Source of the DNA: Chachezhania antarctica
GTDB taxonomy: Bacteria > Pseudomonadota > Alphaproteobacteria > Rhodobacterales > Rhodobacteraceae
NCBI RefSeq assembly: GCF_003646465.1
Contig: NZ_QZEX01000005.1
Span: 125,123-189,122 of the forward strand
Direction: 5' to 3'
Length of the DNA stretch: 64,000 bases
The position numbers and the translations under genes were made by a program. Under the pieces are notes generated by a model that was not told where the DNA came from, ran no database searches, and saw nothing but the letters and a program-made list of their open reading frames with translations. Positions 33,848 through 43,227 of the stretch are shown here, piece by piece (the first letter of the stretch is position 1; each line of letters opens with the position of its first letter).

Positions 33848-35507
33848 GTATTCCGAATTCGACGACGCTTTCCTGGCGCAGCGCAACGCGCAGTTCCGCG
33901 CCCAGGTCGAACGCCGTATCTCCGGCGCGCTGACCGAGGACGAATTCAAGCCGCTCCGCCTGATGAACGGTCTGTACCTGCAATTGCACGCCTACATGCT
34001 GCGGGTCGCGATCCCCTATGGCACGCTCAGCTCCGCCCAGATGCGCCAACTGGCCCTGCTGGCCGAGAAGTGGGACAAGGGCTATGGCCATTTCACCACG
34101 CGCCAGAACATCCAGTACAACTGGCCCAAGCTGCGCGATGTGCCCGACATGCTGGATGCGCTGGCCGAGGTCGGCATGCATGCGATCCAGACCTCGGGCA
34201 ACACGATCCGGAACGTGACCGCCGACCATTTCGCCGGTGCGGCCCAGGACGAGATCGCAGATCCGCGCCCCTATGCCGAGCTCATCCGCCAGTGGTCGAC
34301 CGACCACCCGGAATTCCAGTTCCTTGGCCGCAAGTTCAAGATCGCCGTCACCGGCGCGCCGCATGACCGTGCGGTGATCAAGGCCCATGATATCGGGCTT
34401 CAGGTCGTGGAACAGGACGGCGAACGTGGCTTCCGCGTGCTGGTCGGTGGCGGCCTTGGCCGGACGCCGATGATCGGCAAGGTGATCCGTGATTTCCTGC
34501 CGGAAAACGACATCCTGCCCTACCTGGAAGCAATCCTGCACGTCTACAATCTGCTGGGCCGTCGCGACAACAAGTACAAGGCGCGGATCAAGATCCTTGT
34601 CCACGAAACCGGCATCGACGAGATCCGCGACAGGGTCGAGGCGAAGTTTGTCGAGATCCGCCCGGAATTCTCGGGCTCGGACATGGATGTTCTGGCCGAG
34701 ATCCAGGACTACTTCGCGCCGCCCGCCTTCACCGACAAGCCGCTGGACGCCTATCAGGAGGCCTACGATAGCGACCCGGTGTTCCGCGCCTGGGTCGATA
34801 CCAATATCGCGCCGCACAAGGCGGAAGGCTATGGGATCGTCACGATCTCGATCAAGGCGCACGGTGAAACGCCGGGCGATGCGACAGCCGACCAGATGCG
34901 CCTGATGGCGGATCTGGCCGAGGCCTATGGCCACGATGAACTGCGCATCAGCCACGAACAGAACGTGATCCTGCCCCATGTCCACAAGGCGGACCTGCCG
35001 GCGATCCACGCCGCGCTGAAGGAGGCACGGCTTGCCACGGCGAACCTTGGCCTGATCTCCGACATCATCGCCTGCCCCGGCATGGATTACTGCGCGCTGG
35101 CGACGGCACGGTCGATCCCGATCGCGCAGGAGATCGCCACCCGCTTCGACGAGCTGAAACTGGAACATGAAATCGGCGAGCTGAAGCTGAAGATCTCGGG
35201 CTGCATCAATGCCTGCGGGCACCACCATGTGGGCCATATCGGGATCCTTGGGCTCGACCGCGCGGGCGTGGAAAACTACCAGATCACGCTGGGCGGCGAC
35301 GCCACCGAGGACGCGGCCGTGGGCACGCGGACCGGCCCCGGCTTTTCCGCCGAAGACATCGTGCCCGCCATCGAACGGCTGGTGCGCGCGTATCTCGAGG
35401 TCCGGGACAGCCCGGGGGAAACCTTCCTGCAAACCTACAAGCGGCTGGGCATGGACCCGTTCAAGACTGCGCTCTACGAAGAAGAGGCTAAAGCCGATGC
35501 GGCCTGA
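33840..35507 (+). CDS. cysI: Sulfite reductase hemoprotein (nitrite/sulfite reductase family)
   Basis: 555 aa siroheme- and [4Fe-4S]-containing enzyme that reduces sulfite to sulfide. The cluster/siroheme cysteines are C412 and C418 (CPGMDYC) and C455 and C459 (CINAC). FTTRQNIQYNWPKL holds the substrate-pocket Arg. The family also includes nitrite reductases; sulfite is preferred because cysG, cysH and an APS-type reductase are in the same operon. ATG at 33840 begins the conserved MYKYSEFDDAF. Confidence 0.93.
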   Translation: MYKYSEFDDAFLAQRNAQFRAQVERRISGALTEDEFKPLRLMNGLYLQLHAYMLRVAIPYGTLSSAQMRQLALLAEKWDKGYGHFTTRQNIQYNWPKLRDVPDMLDALAEVGMHAIQTSGNTIRNVTADHFAGAAQDEIADPRPYAELIRQWSTDHPEFQFLGRKFKIAVTGAPHDRAVIKAHDIGLQVVEQDGERGFRVLVGGGLGRTPMIGKVIRDFLPENDILPYLEAILHVYNLLGRRDNKYKARIKILVHETGIDEIRDRVEAKFVEIRPEFSGSDMDVLAEIQDYFAPPAFTDKPLDAYQEAYDSDPVFRAWVDTNIAPHKAEGYGIVTISIKAHGETPGDATADQMRLMADLAEAYGHDELRISHEQNVILPHVHKADLPAIHAALKEARLATANLGLISDIIACPGMDYCALATARSIPIAQEIATRFDELKLEHEIGELKLKISGCINACGHHHVGHIGILGLDRAGVENYQITLGGDATEDAAVGTRTGPGFSAEDIVPAIERLVRAYLEVRDSPGETFLQTYKRLGMDPFKTALYEEEAKADAA

Positions 35508-36270
35508 ACCCCTGTTCGACGCGGACGGCGGGGCCGGAGGCTCGGAAGATCCCGAGCTTGTGGCCCGCGTTGCGGCGCTGAACGACAGCTACCGTCACCA
35601 CAGCGCCACCGCCGTCATGCGCGGCGCGCTCAAGGAGGCCGAGAACCTCGCGCTCGTCTCCAGCTTCGGCGCGGAATCGGTGGTGCTGCTGCACCTTGCC
35701 GCCGTGCACGATCGCAAGGTGCCGGTGCTGTTCATCGACACGCAGATGCTGTTCCAGGAAACGCTCGACTACCAGACCGAGGTGGCCGAACGCCTGAACC
35801 TGCAGAACGTCCACGTGATCCGCGCCGACGAACAGGAACGCGCCTACGAGGATCCCGACAACACGCTGCACCAGTTCGACACCGATGCCTGCTGCGACCT
35901 GCGCAAGACGCGGCCGCTGGAACGCGCGCTGTCGCATTACGATGGCTGGATCACCGGCCGGAAACGCTTCCAGTCGGGCAAGCGCGCGACGCTCGATTTC
36001 TTCGAGGTCGAGCCGGGCTCGGGCCGGATCAAGGTGAACCCCCTCGCGCACTGGGCGCCGGACGATGTGAAGGCCTACATGGACGAAAACCGCCTGCCCC
36101 GGCACCCGCTGGTGGCGCAAGGCTACCCGTCCATCGGCTGCGCGCCCTGCACCACCCCCGTGGCGCCGGGCGAAGACCCGCGCGCCGGGCGCTGGCGGGG
36201 ATCGAACAAGGACGAATGCGGGATCCATTTCGTCAATGGCAAGATGGTCCGGATAGGAGCAGATCAATGA
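35497..36270 (+). CDS. cysH: Adenylylsulfate reductase (thioredoxin-dependent)
   Basis: 257 aa. The four iron-sulfur cysteines C132-C133 (ACCDLRKTRP) and C215-x2-C218 (IGCAPC) mark the APS-using, [4Fe-4S] form and separate it from the enterobacterial PAPS reductase. Catalytic Cys241 is in KDECGIH. It reduces APS to sulfite. The ATG overlaps the end of cysI by 11 bases, and the stop overlaps the next gene (ATGA). Confidence 0.95.
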   Translation: MRPEPLFDADGGAGGSEDPELVARVAALNDSYRHHSATAVMRGALKEAENLALVSSFGAESVVLLHLAAVHDRKVPVLFIDTQMLFQETLDYQTEVAERLNLQNVHVIRADEQERAYEDPDNTLHQFDTDACCDLRKTRPLERALSHYDGWITGRKRFQSGKRATLDFFEVEPGSGRIKVNPLAHWAPDDVKAYMDENRLPRHPLVAQGYPSIGCAPCTTPVAPGEDPRAGRWRGSNKDECGIHFVNGKMVRIGADQ

Positions 36271-36665
36271 GCGTACTCGTCACCGACACGGGCTTTTCCA
36301 CTGACGACTGGCAGGCCGGCTACACCCCTTTGGAAGAGGGCACCGCGCGCGCGCTGGACGTGCCGTCGGACGCCGATCCCGACAGCATCCCGCTGTCGGC
36401 CGAGGTCGAGATGATCCGCGTGGCCTTCCCGTCCTTCGCCGATGGCCGCGGCTTCACCATCGCCCGCCAGTTGCGCCGCCGCGGCTTCGCCGGGCGCCTG
36501 CGGGCCGCGGGCCACGTGATTTCCGACCAGTATGCGATGGCCCGTCGCGCGGGCTTTGACGAGGTCGAGATCGATGAGGATCTGGCCAAGCGCCAGCCCG
36601 AGGAAGACTGGCGCTTCCGCGCCGACTGGACCGACCACGATTACCGCGCCCGCCTGCGCGGCTGA
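36267..36665 (+). CDS. DUF934-family protein
   Basis: 132 aa. Core FPSFADGRGFTIARQLRRRGFAGRLRAAGHVISDQYAMARRAGFDEVEI is the DUF934 signature. The family accompanies cysH in many Proteobacteria and is sometimes called an oxidoreductase, but its activity is unproven. The ATGA overlap with cysH shows translational coupling. Confidence 0.92.
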   Translation: MSVLVTDTGFSTDDWQAGYTPLEEGTARALDVPSDADPDSIPLSAEVEMIRVAFPSFADGRGFTIARQLRRRGFAGRLRAAGHVISDQYAMARRAGFDEVEIDEDLAKRQPEEDWRFRADWTDHDYRARLRG

Positions 36666-36791
36666 CCGAATTTTCACCATCAGGGATGGCCGCCAGCCCC
36701 CGTGACCCCGTGTCACCCCGCCCGCGCGGCTTCCCCTGACCTGAAACACAGTATAACCGGAGGTGCCGGCAACAGCCCGGCAATGATCTGA

Positions 36792-37655
36792 ATGACCGAC
36801 ATGCGCCCCGTGGATGCCAACATGACCGAAACCTCCTCGAAGGTTGCCACCAAGACCCTGCCCGACGCGCAGACCGTGACCTCGGTGGAACACTTCACCG
36901 ACCGTCTGTTTTCCTTCCGCGTCAGCCGCCCGCAAAGCTTGCGGTTCCGGTCGGGCGAATTCGTGATGATCGGCCTGATGGGCGATCCCGATCCCAAGAC
37001 CGGCAAGCAGAAGCCGCTGCTGCGCGCCTATTCCATCGCCTCCCCCGCCTGGGACGAGGAGCTGGAGTTCTACTCGATCAAGGTGCCCGACGGCCCGCTG
37101 ACGTCCAAGCTTCAGCACATCCAGCCGGGGGACGAGATCATCCTGCGCCCCAAGCCCGTGGGCACGCTCGTCCATGATGCGCTCCTGCCTGGCAAGCGGC
37201 TGTGGTTCTTCTCGACGGGCACCGGGTTCGCGCCCTTCGCCTCGCTCCTGCGCGAACCCGACACCTACGAGAAATACGACGAGGTCGTGATCACCCACAC
37301 CTGCCGCGATGTGGCCGAGCTGGAATATGGCCGCCGCCTGATTGAAGACCTGAAGACGGACGAATTGCTGAACGAACTGATGGGCGACGGGTTCTGGAAG
37401 AAGATCCGCTATTATCCCACCACCACGCGGGAGCAGAGCCCCAAGATGGGCCGGATCACCACCCTCCTGCAGGACGGTACCGTCTTCAAGGATCTGGGCA
37501 TCGACGGCATCACGCCGGAGAACGATCGCGGCATGGTCTGCGGCTCGCTCGACTTCAACAAGGACATGAAGGACGTGCTGGAAGGCTTCGGCCTGCACGA
37601 AGGCTCGAACTCCGAGCCCAGCGAATACGTCGTCGAAAAGGCCTTCGTGGGCTGA
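36792..37655 (+). CDS. fpr: Ferredoxin-NADP+ reductase
   Basis: 287 aa. FAD-binding RAYSIASPAW (RxYS motif), NADPH-binding STGTGFAPFASLL, C-terminal aromatic replaced by a short extension ending KAFVG. It likely supplies ferredoxin electrons to sulfite reductase. It sits 126 bases after DUF934 and may have its own promoter. A strong terminator follows. Confidence 0.94.
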   Translation: MTDMRPVDANMTETSSKVATKTLPDAQTVTSVEHFTDRLFSFRVSRPQSLRFRSGEFVMIGLMGDPDPKTGKQKPLLRAYSIASPAWDEELEFYSIKVPDGPLTSKLQHIQPGDEIILRPKPVGTLVHDALLPGKRLWFFSTGTGFAPFASLLREPDTYEKYDEVVITHTCRDVAELEYGRRLIEDLKTDELLNELMGDGFWKKIRYYPTTTREQSPKMGRITTLLQDGTVFKDLGIDGITPENDRGMVCGSLDFNKDMKDVLEGFGLHEGSNSEPSEYVVEKAFVG

Positions 37656-37686
37656 CGACCGCCTGTTCATTTCCGAACACACCCTG

Positions 37687-37718
37687 ACGCCGATCTGCTG
37701 ACAAGCAGGTCGGCGTTT
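37687..37718 (+). terminator. Rho-independent terminator after fpr
   Basis: 13-bp stem: ACGCCGA (37687-37693) with TCGGCGT (37710-37716), then a T-G wobble and CTGCT/AGCAG, loop GACA, tail TTTG. It ends the sulfur-assimilation operon. Confidence 0.85.
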
Positions 37719-37807
37719 GTCTTGCGGAGGCTCCCGCCGGCACCTAGGTTCCCCGGTGCAGGCTGTCGGCAGATGTGCTGCTGCAGCCCGGAAAAGGACA
37801 TTGTCCC

Positions 37808-38797
37808 ATGGACCGTTTCGACCACAGCCCGGAAACCGCACTGACCTGGCACCGCGATGGCAAGGGCGCGGCACTGGCCACCGTGATCGAGACGTGGGGC
37901 AGCGCCCCGCGCCGCGCCGGTTCGCAGCTGGCCGTCAGCGGCGACGGACAGATCGAAGGCTCGGTCTCGGGCGGGTGCGTCGAAGGGGCCGTGATCTTTG
38001 AGGCCGCGGATGCCATCGCCGACGGCAAGCACCGGGTGCTGGAATTCGGCGTGTCCGACGATGATGCCTTCGCCGTGGGTCTTGCCTGCGGCGGCACGAT
38101 CCGGGTGCTGGTCGAACCCGTGGGCGGCACCCTGTCCGAAGACACGCTCGCCGCCTTGGTCGATGCGCGCGCAAAACGCGCGGCGTTGGCCTATGCCGTC
38201 GACCTGGAAACCGGGCAAGGCGCCCTGACAAGCGACGGCGACGAACTGGCCAGCCGGATGCGCATGGACCGCTCGGGCGTGGCCGAGGACGGCCGCACCT
38301 TCTATGCCGTCCACAACCCGCCCCTGCGCCTGATCCTTGTCGGCGCCGTCCACATCGCGCAGGCGCTCGTACCGATGGCGCGCATCGCGGGCTATGATCC
38401 CGTCCTGATCGACCCCCGCGCGGCCTTCGGATCGGAAGAACGGTTCCCCGGTGAACGGATCCTGTCCGACTGGCCCGATGACGGCATCGCGGCCCTCGGC
38501 CTCGACCCGCGCACGGCGCTGGTCCTGCTGACCCACGACCCCAAGATCGACGATCCCGCTTTGGAGGCCGCCCTGAAGGCCGACCCGGGCACCGCTCCTT
38601 TCTACATCGGCGCACTGGGCTCCACCCGAACCCACGCCAAGCGGATCACCCGCCTGACGGAACAGGGGCTGACCGAAGAGCAGCTCTCCCGCATCCATGC
38701 GCCCATCGGGCTGGATATCGGCGCGGCGGACCCGTCGGAAATCGCCGTCTCGATCCTGGCGGAGATGACCGCCGTCCTGCGGGGCAAGGCGGCATGA
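37808..38797 (+). CDS. XdhC/CoxI-family molybdoenzyme maturation factor
   Basis: 329 aa. N-terminal XdhC domain (GKGAALATVIETWGSAPRRAGSQLAV, GSVSGGCVEGAVI) and C-terminal Rossmann domain (FYIGALGSTRTHAKR). These proteins bind and sulfurate molybdenum cofactor and load it into xanthine/CO-dehydrogenase-type enzymes. ATG at 37808. The next gene overlaps by 4 bases, and cox-type subunits follow. Confidence 0.92.
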   Translation: MDRFDHSPETALTWHRDGKGAALATVIETWGSAPRRAGSQLAVSGDGQIEGSVSGGCVEGAVIFEAADAIADGKHRVLEFGVSDDDAFAVGLACGGTIRVLVEPVGGTLSEDTLAALVDARAKRAALAYAVDLETGQGALTSDGDELASRMRMDRSGVAEDGRTFYAVHNPPLRLILVGAVHIAQALVPMARIAGYDPVLIDPRAAFGSEERFPGERILSDWPDDGIAALGLDPRTALVLLTHDPKIDDPALEAALKADPGTAPFYIGALGSTRTHAKRITRLTEQGLTEEQLSRIHAPIGLDIGAADPSEIAVSILAEMTAVLRGKAA

Positions 38798-39795
38798 AAT
38801 TCGGGCCCCTGCCCGTCACGCAGGCCACGGGCGCGATCCTGGCCCATTCCATCACCTTGGGCGACGGGCGCCTCCGCAAGGGCGCGATGCTGGGCGAGGA
38901 CGAGATCGCCCGCCTTTTGAACGATGGCGTGACCCAGATCATCGCCGCGCGCCCCGATGCGGACGACGTCCTTGAAAACGACGCCGCCGCCGATTTGGCC
39001 CGCGCGCTGGTCCCTGCCCCCGACGCCGCTGGCCTGCGGATCACCAACGCCTTCACCGGCCGTGTGAACCTGATCGCCGAGGCGCCGGGCGTGGCCGTTA
39101 TCGATGCCGCGGCGATCCGGCGGTTCAACAGTGTCAACCCGATGATCACCGTTGCGACCGTCCCCGAATACCAGCAGCTGGCCCGGGGCAACATGGTGGC
39201 GACGGTCAAGATCATCTCCTACGCCGTGCCGCGCGCCGATGTCGAAACTGCGGCCAACGCCGCCCGCAGTGCGATCCGGCTGGCGACGGCGGCCTACACA
39301 TCCGCCAGCCTCGTCGTCACCACGATCCCCGGCGGGCCGGACGATGCCAAGGGCATCCGCGCCATCGGCGACCGGCTGACCGCGCTGGGGCTGGATCTGG
39401 CAGAGGTCATCACCGTCCCCCACAAGGGCGCGGACCTGACGCGGGCCGTGACCGATGCACCGGGCGACATGATCCTGATTCTCACCGGCTCGGCCACGTC
39501 CGACCCCAACGATATCGCGCCGGGCGCCGTGCGCGCTGCCGGGGGCACCGTCACCCGCTTCGGCATGCCCGTCGATCCCGGCAACCTGCTGTTTCTGGGC
39601 CAGATCGGTGCCCGTCCCGTCATCGGCCTACCCGGCTGCGCCCGCGCGCCCGCGCTGAACGGCGCCGATTGGGTCCTGTCGCGCGTGGCCTGCGGGATCG
39701 ACGTGAGCCCGGACGATATCGCCGGCATGGGCGTGGGCGGCCTCCTGAAGGAAATCCCCACCCGACCCCAGCCCCGTTCGGGGCGCAAAAGCTGA
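38794..39795 (+). CDS. Molybdopterin-binding protein
   Basis: 333 aa with a MoCF/MogA-like C-terminal half (LVVTTIPGGPDDAKGIRAIGDRLTALG, ILILTGSATSDPNDIAP). N-terminus resembles the linker part of MoeA-like proteins. It probably handles molybdenum cofactor for the adjacent cox-type enzyme. Start overlaps the XdhC-type gene (ATGA). Confidence 0.85.
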   Translation: MKFGPLPVTQATGAILAHSITLGDGRLRKGAMLGEDEIARLLNDGVTQIIAARPDADDVLENDAAADLARALVPAPDAAGLRITNAFTGRVNLIAEAPGVAVIDAAAIRRFNSVNPMITVATVPEYQQLARGNMVATVKIISYAVPRADVETAANAARSAIRLATAAYTSASLVVTTIPGGPDDAKGIRAIGDRLTALGLDLAEVITVPHKGADLTRAVTDAPGDMILILTGSATSDPNDIAPGAVRAAGGTVTRFGMPVDPGNLLFLGQIGARPVIGLPGCARAPALNGADWVLSRVACGIDVSPDDIAGMGVGGLLKEIPTRPQPRSGRKS

Positions 39796-39925
39796 CCTTT
39801 TTCAGGCATTTGCACCCGCGAACGCGGTGTCAACCGGACCCGCGCGAAGATTTCGGTTCTCATTCCCCGGGACGCGTGATTTAACTCGGGCCAGCAAATG
39901 GTTCTGACGGATACGGGAGGGTCTC

Positions 39926-40411
39926 ATGGCACAAGTCGCGATGACCGTGAACGGAGCGTCTGTTTCCGGCGATGTCGAAGGGCGCACCCTGCTGGTGCAG
40001 TTCCTGCGGGAATCGCTGAAACTGACAGGCACCCATGTCGGGTGCGATACCAGCCAATGCGGCGCCTGCCTGGTGCATGTGAACGGCGAAGCGGTGAAAG
40101 CCTGCACGATGCTGGCGCTGGAAGCCGATGGCACCGAAGTCGCCACCATCGAAGGCCAGGCCGGCGATGACGGCACGCTCAGCGTCGTCCAGCAGGCATT
40201 CCAGGATCATCACGGTCTGCAATGCGGGTTCTGCACCCCGGGCATGGTGATGTCGGCGGCGGCGCTGCTTAAGGACAATCCGAAGCCGACCGAGACCGAG
40301 ATCCGCGAGTATCTCGACGGCAATATCTGCCGCTGCACCGGCTATCATAACATCGTCAAGGCGGTCCTCGCGGCCTCGGGGCAAGAGGTTCCGGCCATAG
40401 CGGCCGAGTGA
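39926..40411 (+). CDS. coxS: CO-dehydrogenase-type small subunit, 2Fe-2S protein
   Basis: 161 aa. First [2Fe-2S] domain: C40, C45, C48, C60. Second: C100, C103, C135, C137 ([17 protein letters not shown]). It moves electrons from the molybdenum site to FAD in the medium subunit. Normally coxL follows; here coxM follows after 66 bases. The 5' spacer and ribosome site look normal. Confidence 0.93.
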   Translation: MAQVAMTVNGASVSGDVEGRTLLVQFLRESLKLTGTHVGCDTSQCGACLVHVNGEAVKACTMLALEADGTEVATIEGQAGDDGTLSVVQQAFQDHHGLQCGFCTPGMVMSAAALLKDNPKPTETEIREYLDGNICRCTGYHNIVKAVLAASGQEVPAIAAE

Positions 40412-40477
40412 CCGCTTGCGTCCCGGCCCCGAATGGCCAGCCCGAACGCCCAGCCTTGAATGCCAGGAGAATGAGAA

Positions 40478-41266
40478 ATGTATAATTTCGATTTCGTGAA
40501 AGCCGGCAGCGTGGCCGATGCCATCGCCGCGCTGAAAGAGGAAGACGCCCAGCCGCTGGCCGGGGGGCAGACGCTGATCCCGACGCTGAAACAGCGTCTT
40601 GCGATGCCGTCGACGTTGGTGTCGCTCGCCGCGATCCCGGAACTGCACGGCATCACGCAGGACGGCGACACGCTGACCATCGGCGCCGCCACGACCCACA
40701 GCACGGTGGCCCGTGAGGTGGCGCAGAGCTACCCCGCGCTGGCCTCGCTCGCCGCGCGGATCGGCGATCCGGCGGTCCGCAACCGCGGGACCATCGGCGG
40801 CTCGATCGCGAACAACGATCCGTCGGCCTGCTATCCGGCGGGAGCGCTCGGCTCTGGCGCCACCATCGTCACCAACGACCGCGAGATCGCGGCGGACGAT
40901 TTCTTCCAGGGCATGTTCACGACCGCGCTGGAAGAGGGCGAGATCGTCACGGCGGTCCGTTTCCCGATCCCGCAGGCCGCGACCTACCAGAAGTTCATCC
41001 AGCCTGCCTCGCGCTTCCCGCTTGTGGCCGTTTATCTTGCGAAATACGCCGATGGCGTGCGCGTTGCCGTCACCGGCGCGTCGGAAGAAGGCGTGTTCCG
41101 CTGGAGCGAGGCCGAAGCAGCGCTCGACGCCGATTTCGGCGCAGGCGCGGTGAAGGGCTTGTCGGTCGAGCCCGGCGGCATGATCGGCGACATCCACGGC
41201 TCCAAGGACTATCGCGCGCACCTGGTGCAGGTGATGACCAAGCGGGCCGTCGAAGCCCTGCTGTAA
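40478..41266 (+). CDS. coxM: CO-dehydrogenase-type medium (FAD) subunit
   Basis: 262 aa. FAD-binding motifs AGGQTLIPTLK (28-38) and TIGGSIANNDPSACYP. It is slightly shorter than the ~285 aa of classical CoxM. AGGAG precedes the ATG. The large molybdenum subunit gene expected between coxS and coxM is absent, and no molybdenum-hydroxylase frame exists elsewhere in the window. Confidence 0.9.
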   Translation: MYNFDFVKAGSVADAIAALKEEDAQPLAGGQTLIPTLKQRLAMPSTLVSLAAIPELHGITQDGDTLTIGAATTHSTVAREVAQSYPALASLAARIGDPAVRNRGTIGGSIANNDPSACYPAGALGSGATIVTNDREIAADDFFQGMFTTALEEGEIVTAVRFPIPQAATYQKFIQPASRFPLVAVYLAKYADGVRVAVTGASEEGVFRWSEAEAALDADFGAGAVKGLSVEPGGMIGDIHGSKDYRAHLVQVMTKRAVEALL

Positions 41267-41289
41267 GTCGCACCCCTGCACGTCGCAGT

Positions 41290-41313
41290 GCGGCCGCCCC
41301 TGAGGACGGCCGC
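41290..41313 (+). terminator. Hairpin between coxM and tonB
   Basis: GCGGCCG (41290-41296) pairs with CGGCCGC (41307-41313), 10-base loop, between convergent genes. No T-run; likely a terminator shared by both. Confidence 0.45.
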
Positions 41314-41328
41314 TTGCACACACCAGCC

Positions 41329-42441
41329 CTACTGCCCCTTGATCTGGACGGAGAACGTCCGCTGCGCACCAGCGGGCGGCGGCGGGAACGGCGCCGCGCG
41401 ACGGATCTGCTGGACCGCCACCTGGTCCAGCTGGCTCGACCCGCTGCTGCGTGACAGGCTCACGCTCTGCAGCGCGCCGTTGGACGCGATCCGGAACGAT
41501 ACCCTCGCCGCACCCCGGGCATTCAACCGGCCGCGTTTCGCGCGCATGATCTTGCGCATCACCTGCCCCGGATAGTTCGCCGCCGCTGCATTGCCGGTGG
41601 ACCCGGCCTTCGCCTGCGCCGTTGCCCCCTGTGCCCCGGTATCCGTCTTCCGGTCGCTGCTGGAGCCCTTGCTCGCGTTCTTCGTGCTGTTGCCCTGCGG
41701 CGCTGCCTTGGGCTTCGGCGCGGCTTTGGGCTGGGCCACCTGTTCCGGTTTGGGCTCGGGCCGCGCCTGCGGCCGCAGCGTGGGCTTGTCGGTCGGCCCC
41801 ATCTCGCGCAGTTCGGGCACGGGCTGAACAACCTCTTCCGGCGGCACGGCGGCCATCACGGTGGGCTTCACCGGCTCGGGCGTCACCGTTTCGGGTTTCA
41901 TCGCCTCGGGCTTCGCGGCCTCCACCTTCTCCGCCGGTTCGGCGGCGCCCGCGGACACGGCGGCGGTCTCGGCATCCGGCTCGGCCGTCTGCTGCAACAC
42001 CGCCGTGCCGCCTTCGGCCATCGTCGCTTCCTCGGCCGGGGCAGCCGTCACGGTATCGGCCGCGACCTTCTCGGCCGGTTCAGCCTCCGCTTTCTCTGTC
42101 TCGACAGGCTCTGCCGTCTCGGGACTGTCTTCGGCCTCGGGCGTCTCCGCCGTCTCGGCCTCGGGCTTTTCCATCGTCTCGGGCTCGGCCTGCTCGACAG
42201 GGTCTGCCTCCGGCTTCTCCGGCGCCTCGGTCACGTCGAGAGCGGTCAGCGTTTCGGCCTTCTCGGGGGTCTGCGTGCCTTGTGTCAGGTCCTCGAAGGC
42301 GCTGCCCAGATCGGCCGTCGCGACGGTCCCGCCTTCGGTCTGCGCAGGCTCGGGCACAAGGCCCGCCGTCACGCCGCCCAAATGCAGGCCAAGGGCCGCG
42401 ACACCGGCCACGCCGGCCACAAGGAAGGAACGCGGGATCAT
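41329..42441 (-). CDS. tonB: TonB-family energy transducer
   Basis: 370 aa. N-terminal membrane anchor, long periplasmic Pro/Glu/Ala/Lys-rich spacer (~40-270), C-terminal TonB domain (RGAARVSFRIASNGALQSVSLSRSSGSSQLDQVAV, then RRAAPFPPPP). It transmits proton-motive force from ExbB-ExbD to the haem receptor. Last gene of the hmuR, unknown protein, exbB, exbD, exbD, tonB run; ATG overlaps the exbD stop by 4 bases. Confidence 0.92.
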   Translation of the reverse strand: MIPRSFLVAGVAGVAALGLHLGGVTAGLVPEPAQTEGGTVATADLGSAFEDLTQGTQTPEKAETLTALDVTEAPEKPEADPVEQAEPETMEKPEAETAETPEAEDSPETAEPVETEKAEAEPAEKVAADTVTAAPAEEATMAEGGTAVLQQTAEPDAETAAVSAGAAEPAEKVEAAKPEAMKPETVTPEPVKPTVMAAVPPEEVVQPVPELREMGPTDKPTLRPQARPEPKPEQVAQPKAAPKPKAAPQGNSTKNASKGSSSDRKTDTGAQGATAQAKAGSTGNAAAANYPGQVMRKIMRAKRGRLNARGAARVSFRIASNGALQSVSLSRSSGSSQLDQVAVQQIRRAAPFPPPPAGAQRTFSVQIKGQ

Positions 42442-42830
42442 TGGCCCACCTCCTTTTCGGACACGATCAGCACGCGTTTCGCGCCGGCGGCCTGCAGGGC
42501 GCGGCCCACGGCCACCAGATCGGCCGCCGGAAGCGCGCGGTCGGGCACAAGGCGGACGATCTCGCGATCCTCGCCTTCGCGGCTTTCAAGGAACGCCGCC
42601 GCGTCGGTCACGGTCTCGCCCCGGTAGTTCATCGTCCCGTCGGCGCGGATCACCAGCGCATCGGGCGGCGGCCTGTTTTCCAGATCGGCGGTGTTCACAA
42701 GCGTGACGTCCGGGTCGAGTGGCGGCGACAGCGTTCCGGCGATCATGAAGAAGACGAGCATCAGGAAGACCACGTTGATCAACGCGATGGTCGGCTCTCC
42801 TCCGGAGCGTTTGCGTGGCTGGACTTGCAT
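42438..42830 (-). CDS. exbD: ExbD-family biopolymer transport protein (second copy)
   Basis: 130 aa. One N-terminal membrane helix (ALINVVFLMLVFFMIAGTL) in which the usual Asp of ExbD/TolR helices (LIDVIF) is replaced by Asn (LINVVF), and a periplasmic ExbD domain. With one base separating it from the first exbD, it forms a heteromeric ExbD pair. The missing Asp suggests a structural rather than proton-carrying role. Confidence 0.88.
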   Translation of the reverse strand: MQVQPRKRSGGEPTIALINVVFLMLVFFMIAGTLSPPLDPDVTLVNTADLENRPPPDALVIRADGTMNYRGETVTDAAAFLESREGEDREIVRLVPDRALPAADLVAVGRALQAAGAKRVLIVSEKEVGQ

Positions 42831-42831
42831 C

Positions 42832-43227
42832 TTACCCCAATACGGTAATCGACAGGCCCTGACGGCCCGCCAGCGGTTTCAGGACCGCCAGCAGATCGAC
42901 AAGGCGTTGGGCATCGGTGACCTTCCCCGGGCTGATCAGCACGCGGGTGGTGCCGTCGGTCGCCAGCGCCTGGATCGCCGCGTCGAGCGCGTCCAGTTCG
43001 GTGGGCGTGCCGTTGACCAGCAGCTGGTCGGGCGACAGCGACAGGAAGACGGTCGTGACCTCCCCGGCCGTGGCCGCGGCCCCGCCGCCGGTGGCGGAAA
43101 GCTCCAGTTCGGAAAAGCGCGAAAAGGTCGACGTCAGCATGAAGAACAAGAGCAGCAGGAAGATCACGTCGATGAGCGATGTCACCGACACGCGCCCCCG
43201 CCGACGCCGTCCGGTCTCAGCCAACAT
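42832..43227 (-). CDS. exbD: ExbD-family biopolymer transport protein (first copy)
   Basis: 131 aa. Basic N-terminus (RRRRGRVSVTSLIDVIF) and one helix carrying the proton-binding Asp in LIDVIFLLLLFF, then a periplasmic domain. It works with ExbB to energise TonB. The ATG overlaps the end of exbB by 11 bases. Confidence 0.92.
   Translation of the reverse strand: MLAETGRRRRGRVSVTSLIDVIFLLLLFFMLTSTFSRFSELELSATGGGAAATAGEVTTVFLSLSPDQLLVNGTPTELDALDAAIQALATDGTTRVLISPGKVTDAQRLVDLLAVLKPLAGRQGLSITVLG

Noticed and set aside
33738-35432. 564-codon frame antisense to sulfite reductase
   Set aside because: Shadow of cysI, no family motifs.
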